NCBI GenBank assembly: GCA_054601695.1
Contig: BAAHQB010000113.1
Span: 556,175 to 620,174 of the forward strand
Reading direction: 5' to 3'
Length of the DNA stretch: 64,000 nucleotides
From: Amorphochlora amoebiformis
Lineage: Eukaryota > Cercozoa > Chlorarachniophyceae
In this document: one piece after another, positions 63,754 through 64,000 of the stretch
How positions within the stretch are numbered: the first letter of the stretch is position 1
How the letters are laid out: every line of letters begins with the position of its first letter
The notes under the pieces: model-generated
The model's database searches: none
What the model was told of the DNA's origin: nothing
The model's input: only the letters and a program-made list of their open reading frames with translations
Program-made: the position numbers and the translations under genes

Positions 63754-63775
63754 TTACATAATATAAACATATATA
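62925..63775. repeat. tandem duplication of about 400 bases in AT-rich DNA
   Basis: TAGAAGTGTATATGTGTATA then TAATTTACATATATATACAT occurs at 63142 and 63543. AATATAAACAAAATATAT occurs at about 63256 and 63668. This indicates a duplication of roughly 400 bases whose (TA)n spacers differ in length. Confidence 0.8.
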
Positions 63776-63925
63776 TATATATATATACATATATATATAC
63801 ACATGTATACGTATAATATACACATGTAAATATACATATACATATATATATATATACATATACATATACACATATTTACATATAAATATTATACGTATGC
63901 ATATATATATGTATATATATATATA

Positions 63926-63995
<70 letters not shown>

Positions 63996-64000
63996 GTATT

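Overview
The window looks like nuclear DNA of a eukaryotic, intron-rich photosynthetic protist. Real coding sequence is a few kilobases in total. It sits in exons of about 10-370 bases separated by introns that are mostly (TA)n microsatellite, telomere-type CCCTAA/TTAGGG runs and (GA)n/(CT)n tracts. Two neighbouring genes encode proteins with an N-terminal hydrophobic segment followed by a basic presequence. One is a double-domain plastid co-chaperonin, so a plastid surrounded by extra membranes (secondary plastid) is likely. A chlorarachniophyte-type alga is one possibility, but I cannot fix the lineage. I saw no rRNA, tRNA, CRISPR array or intact transposon.

Layout. (1) 121-11891, +: a long gene, open at the left edge, for an RGG-box protein. 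It has three short internal repeats, a helical middle part, an Arg/Gly-rich region and a basic helical tail. (2) 11892-17591: intergenic, with palindromic GTAC/GCGTA motifs, one short intronless ORF on the minus strand (13589-13900) and a decayed reading frame (about 14986-15564). (3) 17592-25428, -: Cpn20, two GroES domains over 11 exons. (4) 25429-25739: short divergent promoter region with two CACGTG boxes. (5) 25740-33407, +: a predicted plastid membrane protein, 9 exons. (6) 33408-41631: mostly non-coding, with a small probable mitochondrial protein at 36986-37237 and weaker ORFs. (7) 41632-53278, -: an endonuclease/exonuclease/phosphatase (EEP) protein of CCR4/nocturnin type, about 25 exons, carrying an Arg/Ser-rich insertion. 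(8) 56702-62536, +: exons of a kinase-like protein with an HRDLHPKHI motif, probably the N-terminal part of a BEACH/WD (WDR81/GFS12-like) protein that runs off the right edge.

The gene models were built by hand from acceptor and donor sites, requiring the reading phase to stay consistent across every junction. For the five large genes the phase closes over 9-25 exons. This is strong internal evidence for the models, though single small exons may be wrong. A few junctions need non-canonical or weak sites, and these are flagged.

The most unusual features are structural. Decayed partial copies of exons lie beside the real exon, separated by (TA)n, in three different genes. CCCTAAC runs sit just upstream of many 3' splice sites on the transcribed strand. 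Two introns of the EEP gene appear to begin with GC. There is a perfect 42-base inverted repeat in an intron, a composite satellite of TTAGGG arrays with a fixed spacer, and a small dispersed repeat present three times.
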